64,000 nt of DNA from CAYWWM01 sp965198025 (GCA_965198025.1 OZ240237.1:2232001-2296000), one strand, 5' to 3'; positions 52,386-61,971 are shown, counted from the stretch's first letter. The notes: generated from the letters alone by a model not told the origin. Numbers and translations are program-made.

Positions 52386-53459
52386 CTATTCGTTCGCCAA
52401 TCTTGCCAGAGCCCATCTTGCATGTTCCTGAACCACCGGGTCCGGGTGTTCGGCCAGCTTCTCCAGAGTGGGGCGGAACCTGGCAAGACCCGAATTGCCC
52501 ATCGCTACTGCCGCGTTGCGCAGTAACCCACGATATTTGGCCCGCTTAACCGGACTCCCACGAAAGGCCTCCCGGAACTCCTCTTCCGTCAGCCCTGCCA
52601 GAACTTCGAGCGGCGGATGGAATGTGCTTGCGGGCCTCTCGCTGCCGTTCCCTAACGCCCGCGGCTGAAACGCAGACAACTCCGTCACCGGGGCCCTGCG
52701 GTTCCACGGGCAGACGTCCTGGCAGATGTCGCACCCGAAGACGTGATGCCCCATCCCGGCACGAAACTCCTCCGGGATACTTCCCTTGAGCTCTATGGTG
52801 AAGTAGGAGATGCACTTCGTGGCATCCAGCACGTACGGCTCGACAATCGCCCCGGTCGGGCACGCCTCGATGCACCGGATGCACGTCCCGCACTGATCGG
52901 GAATCGTTTGATCCGGTTCCAGATCGAGAGTCGTCAGGATTTCCCCCAGGAAGAACCAGGACCCGGCCTGGGGATGAATCAGGCAGGTGTTCTTGGCGAT
53001 CCAGCCGAGACCCGCCGCTCGCGCCAGGGCGCGCTCGAGGATCGGGCCGGTATCCACGTAAATCTTGGCCTCAAACGGCGTGTCCACTATGCCACGCACC
53101 TCTTCGAGCAGCCGTTCGAGACGCTCTTGCAAAACGAAGTGATAATCCTCGCCCCACCCGTAGCGGGCAATCCAGCCCCGTTCCGGGTCATCGCAATCCA
53201 CCGACGATGGTTGCGGCGCGTTGTAGACCATCCCGGCGCAGATCACCGACCGCGCGCCCGGCAGCAACCGCCGGACATCTTCTCGCTCGCGGCGCTCCAT
53301 GTACTTCATCTCTCCATGGAAGCCCTGTCCCACCCAGCGGAGATACTGTCGGCGGTCTTGCTCGTGAAGCGTGGCGGGCGCGATCCCGCACAGGCCGAAG
53401 CCCAGGTGCCGTGCCGCGTCGCTGATCAGACCTTTCAGATTGCGAGAGTCACTCACCAT
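52386..53459 (-). CDS. queG: Epoxyqueuosine reductase QueG
   Basis: A 357-residue cytoplasmic iron-sulfur and cobalamin enzyme that reduces epoxyqueuosine to queuosine in tRNA. Two 4Fe-4S clusters are shown by CGTCIRCIEACP and CDICQDVCPWNRRAP. The catalytic Asp lies in KIYVDTGPILERALARAAG, and the C-terminal HEAT-like helices (VVQEHARWALARL) are present. No other que gene is adjacent. It is convergent with the exported protein at 51457. Confidence 0.97.
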   Translation of the reverse strand: MVSDSRNLKGLISDAARHLGFGLCGIAPATLHEQDRRQYLRWVGQGFHGEMKYMERREREDVRRLLPGARSVICAGMVYNAPQPSSVDCDDPERGWIARYGWGEDYHFVLQERLERLLEEVRGIVDTPFEAKIYVDTGPILERALARAAGLGWIAKNTCLIHPQAGSWFFLGEILTTLDLEPDQTIPDQCGTCIRCIEACPTGAIVEPYVLDATKCISYFTIELKGSIPEEFRAGMGHHVFGCDICQDVCPWNRRAPVTELSAFQPRALGNGSERPASTFHPPLEVLAGLTEEEFREAFRGSPVKRAKYRGLLRNAAVAMGNSGLARFRPTLEKLAEHPDPVVQEHARWALARLANE

Positions 53460-53733
53460 TGACCTCTCTTCAGATTATAAGGAGTTAGGGGACTTTTGGG
53501 GAGCACTGTCGTTTTCCACTCAGGCACTTATTGCCGCATTACGACTATGAAAAGTCACATTTGGGCGAAATTCGATTATTACGATGCCTTTCGCTTGCAG
53601 TAAAATAACTTGACTACTTTGGATCAGGAATTGGGTTCTCCTCCGGGCAGGCTCGCGGCCGCTGGAGGCCTATTGTCATCCCGGCTCGAATTGGATCGTT
53701 GAGGGATCGGAAATCTGGTGGGATCAGGAGAGG

Positions 53734-55782
53734 ATGCGCAAGATGCAAAAGGCAACCAAGTATTTGGACAAAGGGATTACGCTGGCGGCAAACACTGCAT
53801 GGAATACGGTGCAGTTTTTCAATCAATTCAAGCCTAATAATTCGTTCACACCGAAGTGGACGGACAAGCCTCTGCTGAAGTCCCATCAGAAGACCAAGCC
53901 GACGCTCGGCTGGCCCCGGACCACCGATTCGCTCTGCCCCGTCTGTGTGCGGGAAGCCCGCGAGCGGATTCTGAGCGGCGAGCAGGACTGGAAAACGCTC
54001 ACCACGGACCACGTCGGCGAGATCAAGGCGCAGATCATCGAGCGCGACGGCAAGATCTGGATGGTCAAGGACTGCCCCGAGCACGGACACTTCGAAGACA
54101 TGCTGGCGATGGACCCCGACTTCCTGAGGCATATTGAAGAGATGTTCCCGGGCCGCGATCTGCCGGCGCACAACGATGAAGGGCTGCACAACCACGGATC
54201 AAGCTCCATCCGCCACGGCCGCGGCTCGGTGCTGACGATCGACCTCACCAACCGCTGCAACATGATGTGCGACCCTTGCTTCATGGACGCCAACCAGGTC
54301 GGCTTTGTGCACGAGCTGGCCTGGGAAGATGTCAAATCGCTTCTCGACAACGCGGTAAAGATCAAGCCGCGGCGCCAGATGTCGGTGCAGTTCTCGGGCG
54401 GCGAACCCACGCTTTCGCCCTTCTTTTTTGAAGCCATCGCCTATTCCCGAAAGGTTGGCTACAACAGCGTTCAGGCGGCGACCAACGGCATCGAGTTCGC
54501 CAAGAGCGCCGACTTCGCCAAGCGCGCCTACGAGGCCGGCTTGCGCTACGTCTATCTTCAGTTCGACGGTGTCGGCAACGCCGCGAACCAGCACCGGCGC
54601 GTCGGCAACCTCTTCGATGTGAAGCTGAAGGCCATCGAGAATTGCCACAACGCCGGCATTTCGATCATTCTCGTCACGACGCTGGTCAATGGCGTCAACA
54701 ATGAGCAGGTTGGTCCGATCGTTGAGTTCGCCCGAACCAACCCGAAGCGGATCGCTTTCGTTGCCTTCCAGCCAGTCTCTTTTACCGGGCGCGACGAGGA
54801 AGTTACCGACGAGCGCCGGCTGCGGCAGCGCTACACGCTGTCTCACATGGCGCACGACTTAAAGCGCCAGACCGGCATCACCGAGCCAACCCGCGACTGG
54901 TTCCCGCTTTCTCTGATGGGGACGTTTTCCGATTTGGCAGACCTGATCCATGGTCCGGACGCACAATGGGGACAGGTAACCTGTAGTTGCCACCCGAACT
55001 GCGGTGTCGGAACCGCCTTGATGGTCAATAAGGCGAACAACGAATGGGCGCCCGTTCCGCAGTTCCTGAATGTTCCGCAGCTCGTCGCGGACCTGCGGCG
55101 CATCACGGACGCAGCCCGCGGCAAATGGTTCTCGAACCTACAGACCGGACTGGCGATCCTGCGGAACTACGAACCCTTCAAAGCGCCTCCGAGCCTTCAC
55201 CTGTCTGATCTTCTGAAGAAGTTCGACAAGTCGTTCAACCTGACTGGGAAGACCTACGGCGTCGGTGTGCAGCGTAGGGAAGATCCCTGGAACTTCCTGT
55301 TCATCGCCGGAATGTGGTTCCAGGATCTGTGGACCTACGACTTCCGGCGCACTGAGATGTGCATTATCCCCTACGCCACCCAGAAGGGCGAGGTTTCCTT
55401 CTGCGCCTACAACACCGGCGTCGGCTGGAGGAACATCATCGAGAAAATGCACATGACGGCGACCCTGACCAAGTGGTACGAAGACCATGGCCGCCACGCC
55501 ATTTACGCCGGCGGCAAGGCCGTTCCCTTGCCCGATGCAGATCATTCGCTGTCCCTCAATGCAGAGCACGTCAGCCGCGGACCGCAAGTCACGGAAGGCC
55601 CTCAGTGCGCCCGCGATGAGAAGGCGATGAAGAACGAGGAACTCCGGAACCGCGAGATGATGCGGCTCTATCGGAAGGAAGTCCTCAAGGAACAAACCGT
55701 AGACCTCGTGCAGATCGCCCCGCCATCTGCCAAGCCTGCCGCTCAGAAGGAAGAGGAGTTGGTCGGAACCTCGGGAGATTGA
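53734..55782 (+). CDS. Tes-like radical SAM protein (putative membrane-spanning lipid synthase)
   Basis: A 682-residue radical SAM enzyme. The N-terminal region has SLCPVC (C68, C71) and DCPEHGHFED (C114), a zinc- or rubredoxin-like site; the radical SAM cluster is C175-x3-C179-x2-C182 in LTNRCNMMCDPCFMDA, followed by FSGGEPT and a barrel. A C-terminal cysteine-rich segment (TCSCHPNCG) and CIIPY or FCAYN motifs suggest auxiliary clusters. The layout matches tetraether synthase Tes (MJ0619) and related bacterial proteins that join lipid tails carbon to carbon to make membrane-spanning lipids such as iso-diabolic acid. Assignment is by motif memory; no lipid gene lies beside it. AGGAGAGG precedes the ATG. 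Confidence 0.8.
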   Translation: MRKMQKATKYLDKGITLAANTAWNTVQFFNQFKPNNSFTPKWTDKPLLKSHQKTKPTLGWPRTTDSLCPVCVREARERILSGEQDWKTLTTDHVGEIKAQIIERDGKIWMVKDCPEHGHFEDMLAMDPDFLRHIEEMFPGRDLPAHNDEGLHNHGSSSIRHGRGSVLTIDLTNRCNMMCDPCFMDANQVGFVHELAWEDVKSLLDNAVKIKPRRQMSVQFSGGEPTLSPFFFEAIAYSRKVGYNSVQAATNGIEFAKSADFAKRAYEAGLRYVYLQFDGVGNAANQHRRVGNLFDVKLKAIENCHNAGISIILVTTLVNGVNNEQVGPIVEFARTNPKRIAFVAFQPVSFTGRDEEVTDERRLRQRYTLSHMAHDLKRQTGITEPTRDWFPLSLMGTFSDLADLIHGPDAQWGQVTCSCHPNCGVGTALMVNKANNEWAPVPQFLNVPQLVADLRRITDAARGKWFSNLQTGLAILRNYEPFKAPPSLHLSDLLKKFDKSFNLTGKTYGVGVQRREDPWNFLFIAGMWFQDLWTYDFRRTEMCIIPYATQKGEVSFCAYNTGVGWRNIIEKMHMTATLTKWYEDHGRHAIYAGGKAVPLPDADHSLSLNAEHVSRGPQVTEGPQCARDEKAMKNEELRNREMMRLYRKEVLKEQTVDLVQIAPPSAKPAAQKEEELVGTSGD

Positions 55783-55922
55783 TGGTTCCGCTTTCACTGC
55801 CAGGACACAACAGCACAGAGGAAGAGCGAACAGAAAACCCAGAAGTCAGGCACCGGAACAGGAAGGGCTTCCTCCGGTTCCTGGCTTCTTTTTCCTTCGC
55901 ACCCTTGTAGCGATTTGACGAG

Positions 55923-56132
55923 ATGCCGATCTTTGAATACGTTTGCGATGAGTGCCGGGAGCACTTCGAGAAACTTGTCCTCCGCAAGGGTGAGGCGGTT
56001 TGCTGTCCCTCTTGTGGAAGCGGGCGCTCCAGTCTGCAGTTCTCGGTGATCGCTTCTCCCACCAAAACCGATTCCGGCACCTCCAACGGTTCGGGTTGCT
56101 CCTGCACGCCATCCTCCTGCGGCTGCCATTGA
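55923..56132 (+). CDS. FmdB-family zinc-ribbon regulator
   Basis: A 69-residue protein beginning MPIFEYVCDECREHFEKLV with two CxxC knuckles (CDEC and CPSC), typical of FmdB putative regulatory proteins. A Ser/Cys-rich tail (GSGCSCTPSSCGCH) follows and may bind extra metal. The role is unclear; the name comes from a gene near formamidase in methylotrophs. It lies about 140 nt after the Tes-like gene. Confidence 0.88.
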   Translation: MPIFEYVCDECREHFEKLVLRKGEAVCCPSCGSGRSSLQFSVIASPTKTDSGTSNGSGCSCTPSSCGCH

Positions 56133-56192
56133 AGCCCAGACTATTGTTGGTTTCCTTCTTCCTTTCCGGAGAACTGTCTGTTCCGATTCATC

Positions 56193-56222
56193 TTGACCCA
56201 GTGTGGCAGCCTGTATTATCCT
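56193..56222 (+). promoter_or_regulatory. Candidate promoter for propeller 2
   Basis: TTGACC (5/6) is followed at 15 nt by TATTAT (5/6) or at 18 nt by TATCCT (4/6), about 62-67 nt before the ATG at 56284. Confidence 0.5.
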
Positions 56223-56283
56223 GCTCGCGAGTTATGTAAAGGGGACTTTGGCTGAACTTTTGAGACCGAACAAAGGGGGAAGA

Positions 56284-58554
56284 ATGGGCGGCAAAAGAAC
56301 TCAGCTATCCGGCGCGCTCCGGATAACTTTGACACTGGCACTCATTGGCCTGCTCGCCGGGTGGGTCATCACGGAAACGCAGACTACGGAATCGCAACTG
56401 GTCCGGGCATCCGAGAACAGCTCGCGGCAGCCCACCGGAAGCCCGCAGTTGGTGCGGTTCGATCCGCTGCCTGCGATGGATGGCGAGATGTGCGAATGGG
56501 TGCCGGCCAGCGCTAGTTCCGCTTTGGCGGCTTCCCTTTGGCAGGAGGGAGCCACTAGCGATTCCGAGGCAGCTTTGCGCGAAGAGATTCGTCAGCGCGA
56601 TCCCGTGCGCATGATCCGCGACTCTTACGCGGCTTTCAGCTCTGTCGCTGTGGACGTAGCCAACAATGAAGTGATCGTGACGGATGAGAACCTGTTCCAG
56701 GTTCTCGTATACGACCGGATGGCGAACACGCCCCCCACAGCCAGCATGACCGAGCCCAAGCGCATGCTCGGCGGTGAACACACCAAGATCGAGTTCCAGT
56801 GCGGCCTCTATATCGACCCCACCAACGGCGACATCTATGCTGTGAACAACGATACGATTGACACCCTGACGATCTTCAACCGGGAGGCTCGGGGTGATGT
56901 CCCGCCGACCCGCGAGCTCTACACTCCGCACGGGACGTTCGGAATTGCCGTGGATGAGGAAGAGCAGGAGATGTTCCTCACGGTTCAGCACGACAGCGCC
57001 GTGGTCGTCTACGAGAAATATGCCGATCAGCACGCCGCTCCCATCCGGCTGCTTCAAGGCGACCGGACGAAGCTGGCCGATCCTCACGGGGTCGCCGTGG
57101 ATTCACAAAACAATCTGATCTACGTCACCAACCACGGCTCGGTCAGTTCCCGTTACACGGATCGTCCGAGCCGAGGAAGCCTCGACCGCGCCGGCGACAA
57201 GCCGAATTGGCCGCTCGGCCAGGACGTAGCCATTCCCGGCTCCGGACGGCATGAAGGTCCTTCCATCACGGTCTATGAGCAGAGTGCGGAAGGCGACGCG
57301 GCCCCCGTGCGCGTCATTGCAGGCCCCAACACCTTGTTTAACTGGCCTACGGGGATTGCGGTCGATCCAGAACGCGACGAACTGTTCATCTCGAACGACA
57401 ACGGAGACGAAATCCTGGTGTTCCGCGCGTCCGCGAACGGCGATGTGGCTCCTATCCGCGTCCTGAAGGGCCCCAATACAAGGATCCAGAACCCTACGGG
57501 GGTGTATCTCGACCTCGTCAACGATGAACTGTGGGTCGCCAACTTTGGAAATCACACGGCAACTGTGTACGCTCGCGACGCTGAGGGTGATACGCCTCCG
57601 CTTCGCGCCATCCGCAGCGCCCCGGCCGATGCTCCCACTCCGATGATCGGCAATCCGCACCCGGTCGCCTATGACACCAAGCGCGATGAAATCCTGGTGC
57701 CCAACTGAGTGTCGCATCCGCAGATCGCGATCTTCGCCAGGTTGGCGGAGGGCGGCGCTCAGCCGGTGCGCGCCATTGAAGGACAGAGATCGATGCTCGG
57801 ACGCACCATGCACTCGATCGCTTACAACGAAATCCGGGATGAGTTCGTGGTCCCGCAACAGTTTGGCCAGGCCATCCTGACCTTCAGCGGCGACGCCGAC
57901 GGCGAGGCCGTGCCGATCCGTGTCATTCAAGGTTCCCGGACCGGGCTGATCGAGGCGGACCGGCTGGCCATTGACTCTGTGAATAACGAAATCTTCGTGC
58001 CGGAGGGGGATCATGTAAAGGTATACCCGTTGCTCGGCAACGGAAACGTGGCCCCCATCCGGAGAATCGAAGGGCCGGATACCCTATTGGTGGCCTCCTC
58101 CGTCGCTGTGGACCCTATCCATGATCTCTTGACCGTTCTCGGTGGAAGCCAGCGACAGGGCGGCGAGTACGGCAGCCGGATCCAGATTTTCGACCGCACA
58201 GCGGACGGGAACACCCCGCCCTTGCGAGTTGTGGAAGGACCCAATACACAGCTGGGGCAGGTCGGCGGGCCCCATGGAATCTATCCGCCCACCGGGCGCA
58301 TCCTCGTGACCATTCGCTCGCAAGGGAGGTCCGGCGGGATGGGCGAACCTATGCACACCGACGAAGGCTTCGTCGGGGTGTGGAGCATCAATGACAACGG
58401 CGATGTCCCGCCCCGGTGGACCATTGGAGGCCCGCAAGGTGTCCTGCAGATGGTCCGCGGCGTGGCCGTGAATCCCAACCATCAGGAGATCATCGTCACG
58501 GACAAGCGGCTGAATGCCATCTTGACCTTCTACTTCCCAGAGCTCTTCATGTGA
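56284..58554 (+). CDS. Predicted selenoprotein: exported NHL-like beta-propeller 2 (U475)
   Basis: Paralog of the gene at 46637. With one in-frame TGA (57706-57708) read through it gives 756 residues. ATG at 56284 has AAAGGGGGAAGA upstream. An N-terminal transmembrane or signal segment (LTLALIGLLAGWVI) precedes DGEMCEWVPASASSAL (Cys70); the second conserved Cys is C173 in EFQCGLYID. About twelve repeats follow. The TGA lies between LVPN and VSHPQIAIFARLAEGG; the same junction in the paralog reads LVPN-U-VAHPQIAAFPRLADG. Protein similarity is strong on both sides, so neither gene is decayed. A 9-bp SECIS-like stem follows. It leads a block with cohesin-like, amidohydrolase and cytochrome c genes. 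Function unknown. Confidence 0.86.
57731..57751 (+). promoter_or_regulatory. SECIS-like hairpin of propeller 2
   Basis: TCTTCGCCA-GGT-TGGCGGAGG makes nine base pairs (two G-U) with a GGU apical loop starting 32 nt after the UGA, within the spacing usual for bacterial SECIS. The core CGCCAGGTTGGCG equals that of the HMA gene, read there in another codon frame. Confidence 0.75.
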
Positions 58555-58676
58555 GCTCCGGTCGGTGGAACAATTTGCCGCCCCTGAAACGCATATATAT
58601 GGATAGCGAGGCCATGAACGTGTTCACTCAGCAACCTCTGTCAGAAAAACCTATGGCTTGCGTCGGAAGGAGAACG

Positions 58677-59285
58677 ATGTTTTTGCAAAGGAGTCTCCTT
58701 CGCTGTGTTACGGTTGTTGTGGCGTTCTGCATTGTGCGGGTTCCTGTCGCCGCAGCGCAACAGGAGAATGGCGATGAGGAGGCGGGTGTGCCGCGCGTGG
58801 CCGTCGGCGAGATTAACGGCAATCCCGGCTCGGGCCTGATGGTGCCGTTGTACTTCACGCCCGACCCGGACAGGCCCTTGCGCTCGCTCACGGTCGAACT
58901 CGATTATGTCAGCAACTCGTTGCAGTTCCGGAATGCCGCTTCCGGAACCGCCATCGAGCAGGTCGGGGCCACTCTGAACGCCACACTGACGGACGGGGAG
59001 CCGGACGAAAACAACCTCACCCGCTCCAGGCTGCGGATCGACGTGGAAATCCCAGAGTCGCAGGCGGGACAGGGCATCCCCGATGGCCTGCTTTCGTTCC
59101 TCATGTTCGACGTGAGCGTTGAAGCCCGCCCTTTCGCCATCCGCCTGAACACCAACGTCGTGTCGGCCCAAACCGCCGAGACTCCATCCCAGACCATTAC
59201 CGACGTAAGCACACTCCCCGGCCTGGTGGTGGTCGAGCTAGTGGACATGATGCCGGAAGCCACCTGCTTTTTCTTCACCCATTAA
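58677..59285 (+). CDS. Exported cohesin-like beta-sandwich protein with CFFFTH tail (1)
   Basis: About 202 residues from MFLQRSL (AGGAGAACG upstream). A signal peptide ends near AAAQQ. The mature part resembles a type I cohesin/carbohydrate-binding beta sandwich: VAVGEINGNPGSGLMVPLYF, then RSLTVELDYVSNSLQF. The protein ends in the hexapeptide CFFFTH, also the end of the protein at 61390, though the two domains are divergent. The tail Cys sits six residues from the end. The tail may be a sorting or processing signal. It lies 122 nt after propeller 2 on the same strand. Confidence 0.78.
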   Translation: MFLQRSLLRCVTVVVAFCIVRVPVAAAQQENGDEEAGVPRVAVGEINGNPGSGLMVPLYFTPDPDRPLRSLTVELDYVSNSLQFRNAASGTAIEQVGATLNATLTDGEPDENNLTRSRLRIDVEIPESQAGQGIPDGLLSFLMFDVSVEARPFAIRLNTNVVSAQTAETPSQTITDVSTLPGLVVVELVDMMPEATCFFFTH

Positions 59286-59345
59286 GGACTGCAGCGGTGC
59301 GGAATGGAACTTCCCCCTTCTGTATTCCATCTCTTCTGTTCTAAG

Positions 59346-59354
59346 TGATATAAT
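59346..59354 (+). promoter_or_regulatory. Extended -10 promoter before the amidohydrolase gene
   Basis: TGATATAAT is an extended -10 (TGnTATAAT) with a perfect TATAAT, 87 nt before the ATG; no clear -35 is needed in this class. Confidence 0.6.
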
Positions 59355-59441
59355 CCAGCAGCATTCGGGTACTGCAATCTTTCTGGCTATTCTGAAAGGA
59401 TACGGCAGGCGCGGAAATTTTCGGATCGGGAGGATCATCGT

Positions 59442-61364
59442 ATGCTTTCCACCAGCAATCTTCTCCGGCGGGTTCTTCTCTGCAGCGGCTTGGCTGCCGT
59501 CGCGAGCGCGTTGGGTTGGGTTTCATTCACTTCTGCGCCGCTGCAAGGACAAGAAACGCCGGCCGACCTTGTCCTGCATAACGGGAAAGTCCTGACGGTG
59601 GACGAAAACTTCACGATTGCGCAGGCGGTGGCTGTGCGCGGCGACCGGATTGCGGCCGTCGGGACGGACGCTGAAGTAATGCCTCTGGCGGGACCCAATT
59701 CACGCGTAATTGACCTCCGGGGCCGCACCGTGATTCCCGGCTTGATTGACACTCACCGCCACATGTACTCCTACGCGGAGCGGACCTACGGCCAACAGCT
59801 CGAGCCGCACGAATTGGATCGCTACCCGATCGACTGGCGCGGCGTCGCTTCCACGGAAGACGTCCTGAACCAGATGAAGGCCTGGATGGACCGGTATCAA
59901 TTCCCGGAAGGCCAATGGGTTTACTTCCGTAACCAGTTGTCGTTCATCAGAGCCGGCACCGGAGAGCAAGCGCAGATTCTCTTCAACGACCTCACGCGCT
60001 ACGAGCTGGACAAGGTGACGCCGAACAATCCGGTAGCGATGACTGTCGGCATTCCAGATTTCAGCGGTGTTCTGCTCAACAGCAAGGCTATTGACATCAT
60101 CTGGGGCGACCATGGCGACTTCATCACCCGCAACGGACGTTACTGGATTGACTCCTCGGGCCGTCCCGAGGGTCACCTGGAGCCGCCGGCCAGCCGCCTG
60201 GTGCTGCCCTACACCTATACCCGCGCCCCGGAAGTCCTCTCGGTTATCTACAAACTGGACGCCGAAGAACTCGCCTCCATGGGCATCACCACGCTGGCTT
60301 CGCGCCTCCCCGGCGACAGCCTGCGGGCCTACGAGTATCTCCGCGACCGAGGTGAGCTCACTTACCGGCTCGGCCAGGGCCCGATCGAGCGCTTTGGCAA
60401 CATCACCGACCTCGAGAACGGCATGGACGGACTGGCGGAGCTAGTTGGATCGGGAGGCGACCATATCTGGATCACGGGCATCGGACCGACCAATGTGGAC
60501 GGCGCCACCAGCCGGGCCTGCACCGATCAACAGCGGGTCGGCACCTACAGCGCCATTGATGACTGGTATCCTTTCGGCCAGTGCTATATGGATCTGGAGT
60601 TCAGCGGTGCCGCCGGCAGAACCGCACGACTGCAGGAAAATTATTTCCGCAACTGGGTCATGGCCAGCGGCCGCGAAGGGATTCGCTTTGGGAACGCCCA
60701 CGTTGCCGGGGACCGCTCCGTCAGCCTCATGCTCAACGCCGTGGAGCAGATCCAGGAGCAGTACGGTCCGGAGGCCACTCGGGACTGGGCGTTCGACCAT
60801 TGTGACATGGTCAACCCGAACGACTTCGAGCGCATCGCCCGGCTGGGCATTACCATGAGCTGCTACGTTGCCATGTCCGTCGAGGGTTCCGCCGAAATCG
60901 CCCAGGCCTATGGAGAGGAAGTGGCGAACACCTTTCCCAGCCCGCTAAAAAGCATGCTGGACGCCGGAATCAAAGTCGTGTTCGAGACCGACCGGGATTC
61001 CTACATTTGGACCGACCTCGAACGCGGCGTCACTCGAAAGGACCTGCAAGGGCGGGTGTGGGCTCCCCAGGAGCGCGTCGACAAGACCTCGGCGCTGCGC
61101 ATGGTCACGAGTTGGGCGGCCGAGTACGTCCTGAAGCCGGAGGAGTTGGGTATGATTCAGACGGACCGGCTCGCCGATCTTCTCGTGCTCGACCGTGACT
61201 ACCTTACGATTCCGGACGACGACATTAGCGAGATTCAGCCCCTTTTGACCGTGTTTGACGGGAGGATTGTCTTCGTCCACTCGCAGTTCGCCCAGGAGCA
61301 TAACCTTCGACCCGCTGGTGCCTTGGTCTCCACATATGGAGATCTCATCGCAAGGAGGCCGTAG
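59442..61364 (+). CDS. Exported amidohydrolase (YtcJ-like, metal-dependent)
   Basis: A 640-residue amidohydrolase-superfamily enzyme from MLSTSNL with a signal peptide (PLQGQET). ADLVLHNGKVLTVDE and GRTVIPGLIDTHRHMYSY carry the start of the composite domain and the first metal motif HxH (HRH); FDHCDM and a late Asp region (ETDRDSYIW) would supply the other ligands. Relatives act on N-substituted amides or cyclic substrates; the substrate is unknown. It sits between two genes ending in the CFFFTH tail, which may mean they act together. Confidence 0.85.
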   Translation: MLSTSNLLRRVLLCSGLAAVASALGWVSFTSAPLQGQETPADLVLHNGKVLTVDENFTIAQAVAVRGDRIAAVGTDAEVMPLAGPNSRVIDLRGRTVIPGLIDTHRHMYSYAERTYGQQLEPHELDRYPIDWRGVASTEDVLNQMKAWMDRYQFPEGQWVYFRNQLSFIRAGTGEQAQILFNDLTRYELDKVTPNNPVAMTVGIPDFSGVLLNSKAIDIIWGDHGDFITRNGRYWIDSSGRPEGHLEPPASRLVLPYTYTRAPEVLSVIYKLDAEELASMGITTLASRLPGDSLRAYEYLRDRGELTYRLGQGPIERFGNITDLENGMDGLAELVGSGGDHIWITGIGPTNVDGATSRACTDQQRVGTYSAIDDWYPFGQCYMDLEFSGAAGRTARLQENYFRNWVMASGREGIRFGNAHVAGDRSVSLMLNAVEQIQEQYGPEATRDWAFDHCDMVNPNDFERIARLGITMSCYVAMSVEGSAEIAQAYGEEVANTFPSPLKSMLDAGIKVVFETDRDSYIWTDLERGVTRKDLQGRVWAPQERVDKTSALRMVTSWAAEYVLKPEELGMIQTDRLADLLVLDRDYLTIPDDDISEIQPLLTVFDGRIVFVHSQFAQEHNLRPAGALVSTYGDLIARRP

Positions 61365-61389
61365 GCGGTCGAAGCAGCCGAATCGAGAA

Positions 61390-61971
61390 ATGGAAATTAT
61401 GACCATATCCTTCCAGTCCCTGAGACCCTGGTGGTGGGAGAGCCGAATCATCCTGTTCGCTTTTGTCTGGATCGGCGCCGCTGTCGCGGCCGGAGCGCAG
61501 GAGCCTATTCTGAACATCGGGATCTCCACAGCCAAACCCGGCGACCCGGTGGACATCCCGCTGACGATCTCGGGAGCCGAGCAGCCGCAGATGGGCGCCA
61601 TTACGCTCCAGCTTACGTTTCCCAAAGACACTCTGCATTACGTACGAGCCTCGGCTGGACTCTCCGGCGAAATGGCGGGAGCAGCTGTGGAAGGTTCGGT
61701 CCAGGATGCCCCCGACGTTTCCGGACTCAGCTTCCTTACTGTCTCGGTCGAAGCGGATCAGCCCATCAAACCCGGAATTCTCGCCTACATGCACTTCCGG
61801 GTTTCTGCGGAGGCCGAAAAGGGGATGGTCTCGTTACAGCCAAGATCCGTCGAGGCTACGACCCTGGACGGGCAACCCCAGCCGCTCTCCCAGGGCCGCG
61901 ACGGGCAAGTGGAGATTTTCGGTCTCGATGAAACGATCCCCATGATCGGCTGTTTCTTCTTCACTCACTGA
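61390..61971 (+). CDS. Exported cohesin-like beta-sandwich protein with CFFFTH tail (2)
   Basis: About 193 residues from MEIMTISF; the second ATG at 61399 is an alternative. A hydrophobic segment (IILFAFVWIGAAVAAGAQ) is the signal peptide. The mature domain (EPILNIGISTAKPGDPVDIPLTISG) is a clear cohesin-type beta sandwich. The protein ends in GCFFFTH, matching the protein at 58677. Its stop is TGA while the paralog has TAA, so this is a true end and not a selenocysteine site. It follows the amidohydrolase gene by 25 nt. Confidence 0.8.
   Translation: MEIMTISFQSLRPWWWESRIILFAFVWIGAAVAAGAQEPILNIGISTAKPGDPVDIPLTISGAEQPQMGAITLQLTFPKDTLHYVRASAGLSGEMAGAAVEGSVQDAPDVSGLSFLTVSVEADQPIKPGILAYMHFRVSAEAEKGMVSLQPRSVEATTLDGQPQPLSQGRDGQVEIFGLDETIPMIGCFFFTH

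Noticed and set aside
61969..61971. TGA ending the second CFFFTH protein as a possible Sec codon
   Set aside because: The matching paralog ends at the same motif with TAA, and the sequence beyond carries no family-like protein and no hairpin like the three SECIS-like sites.
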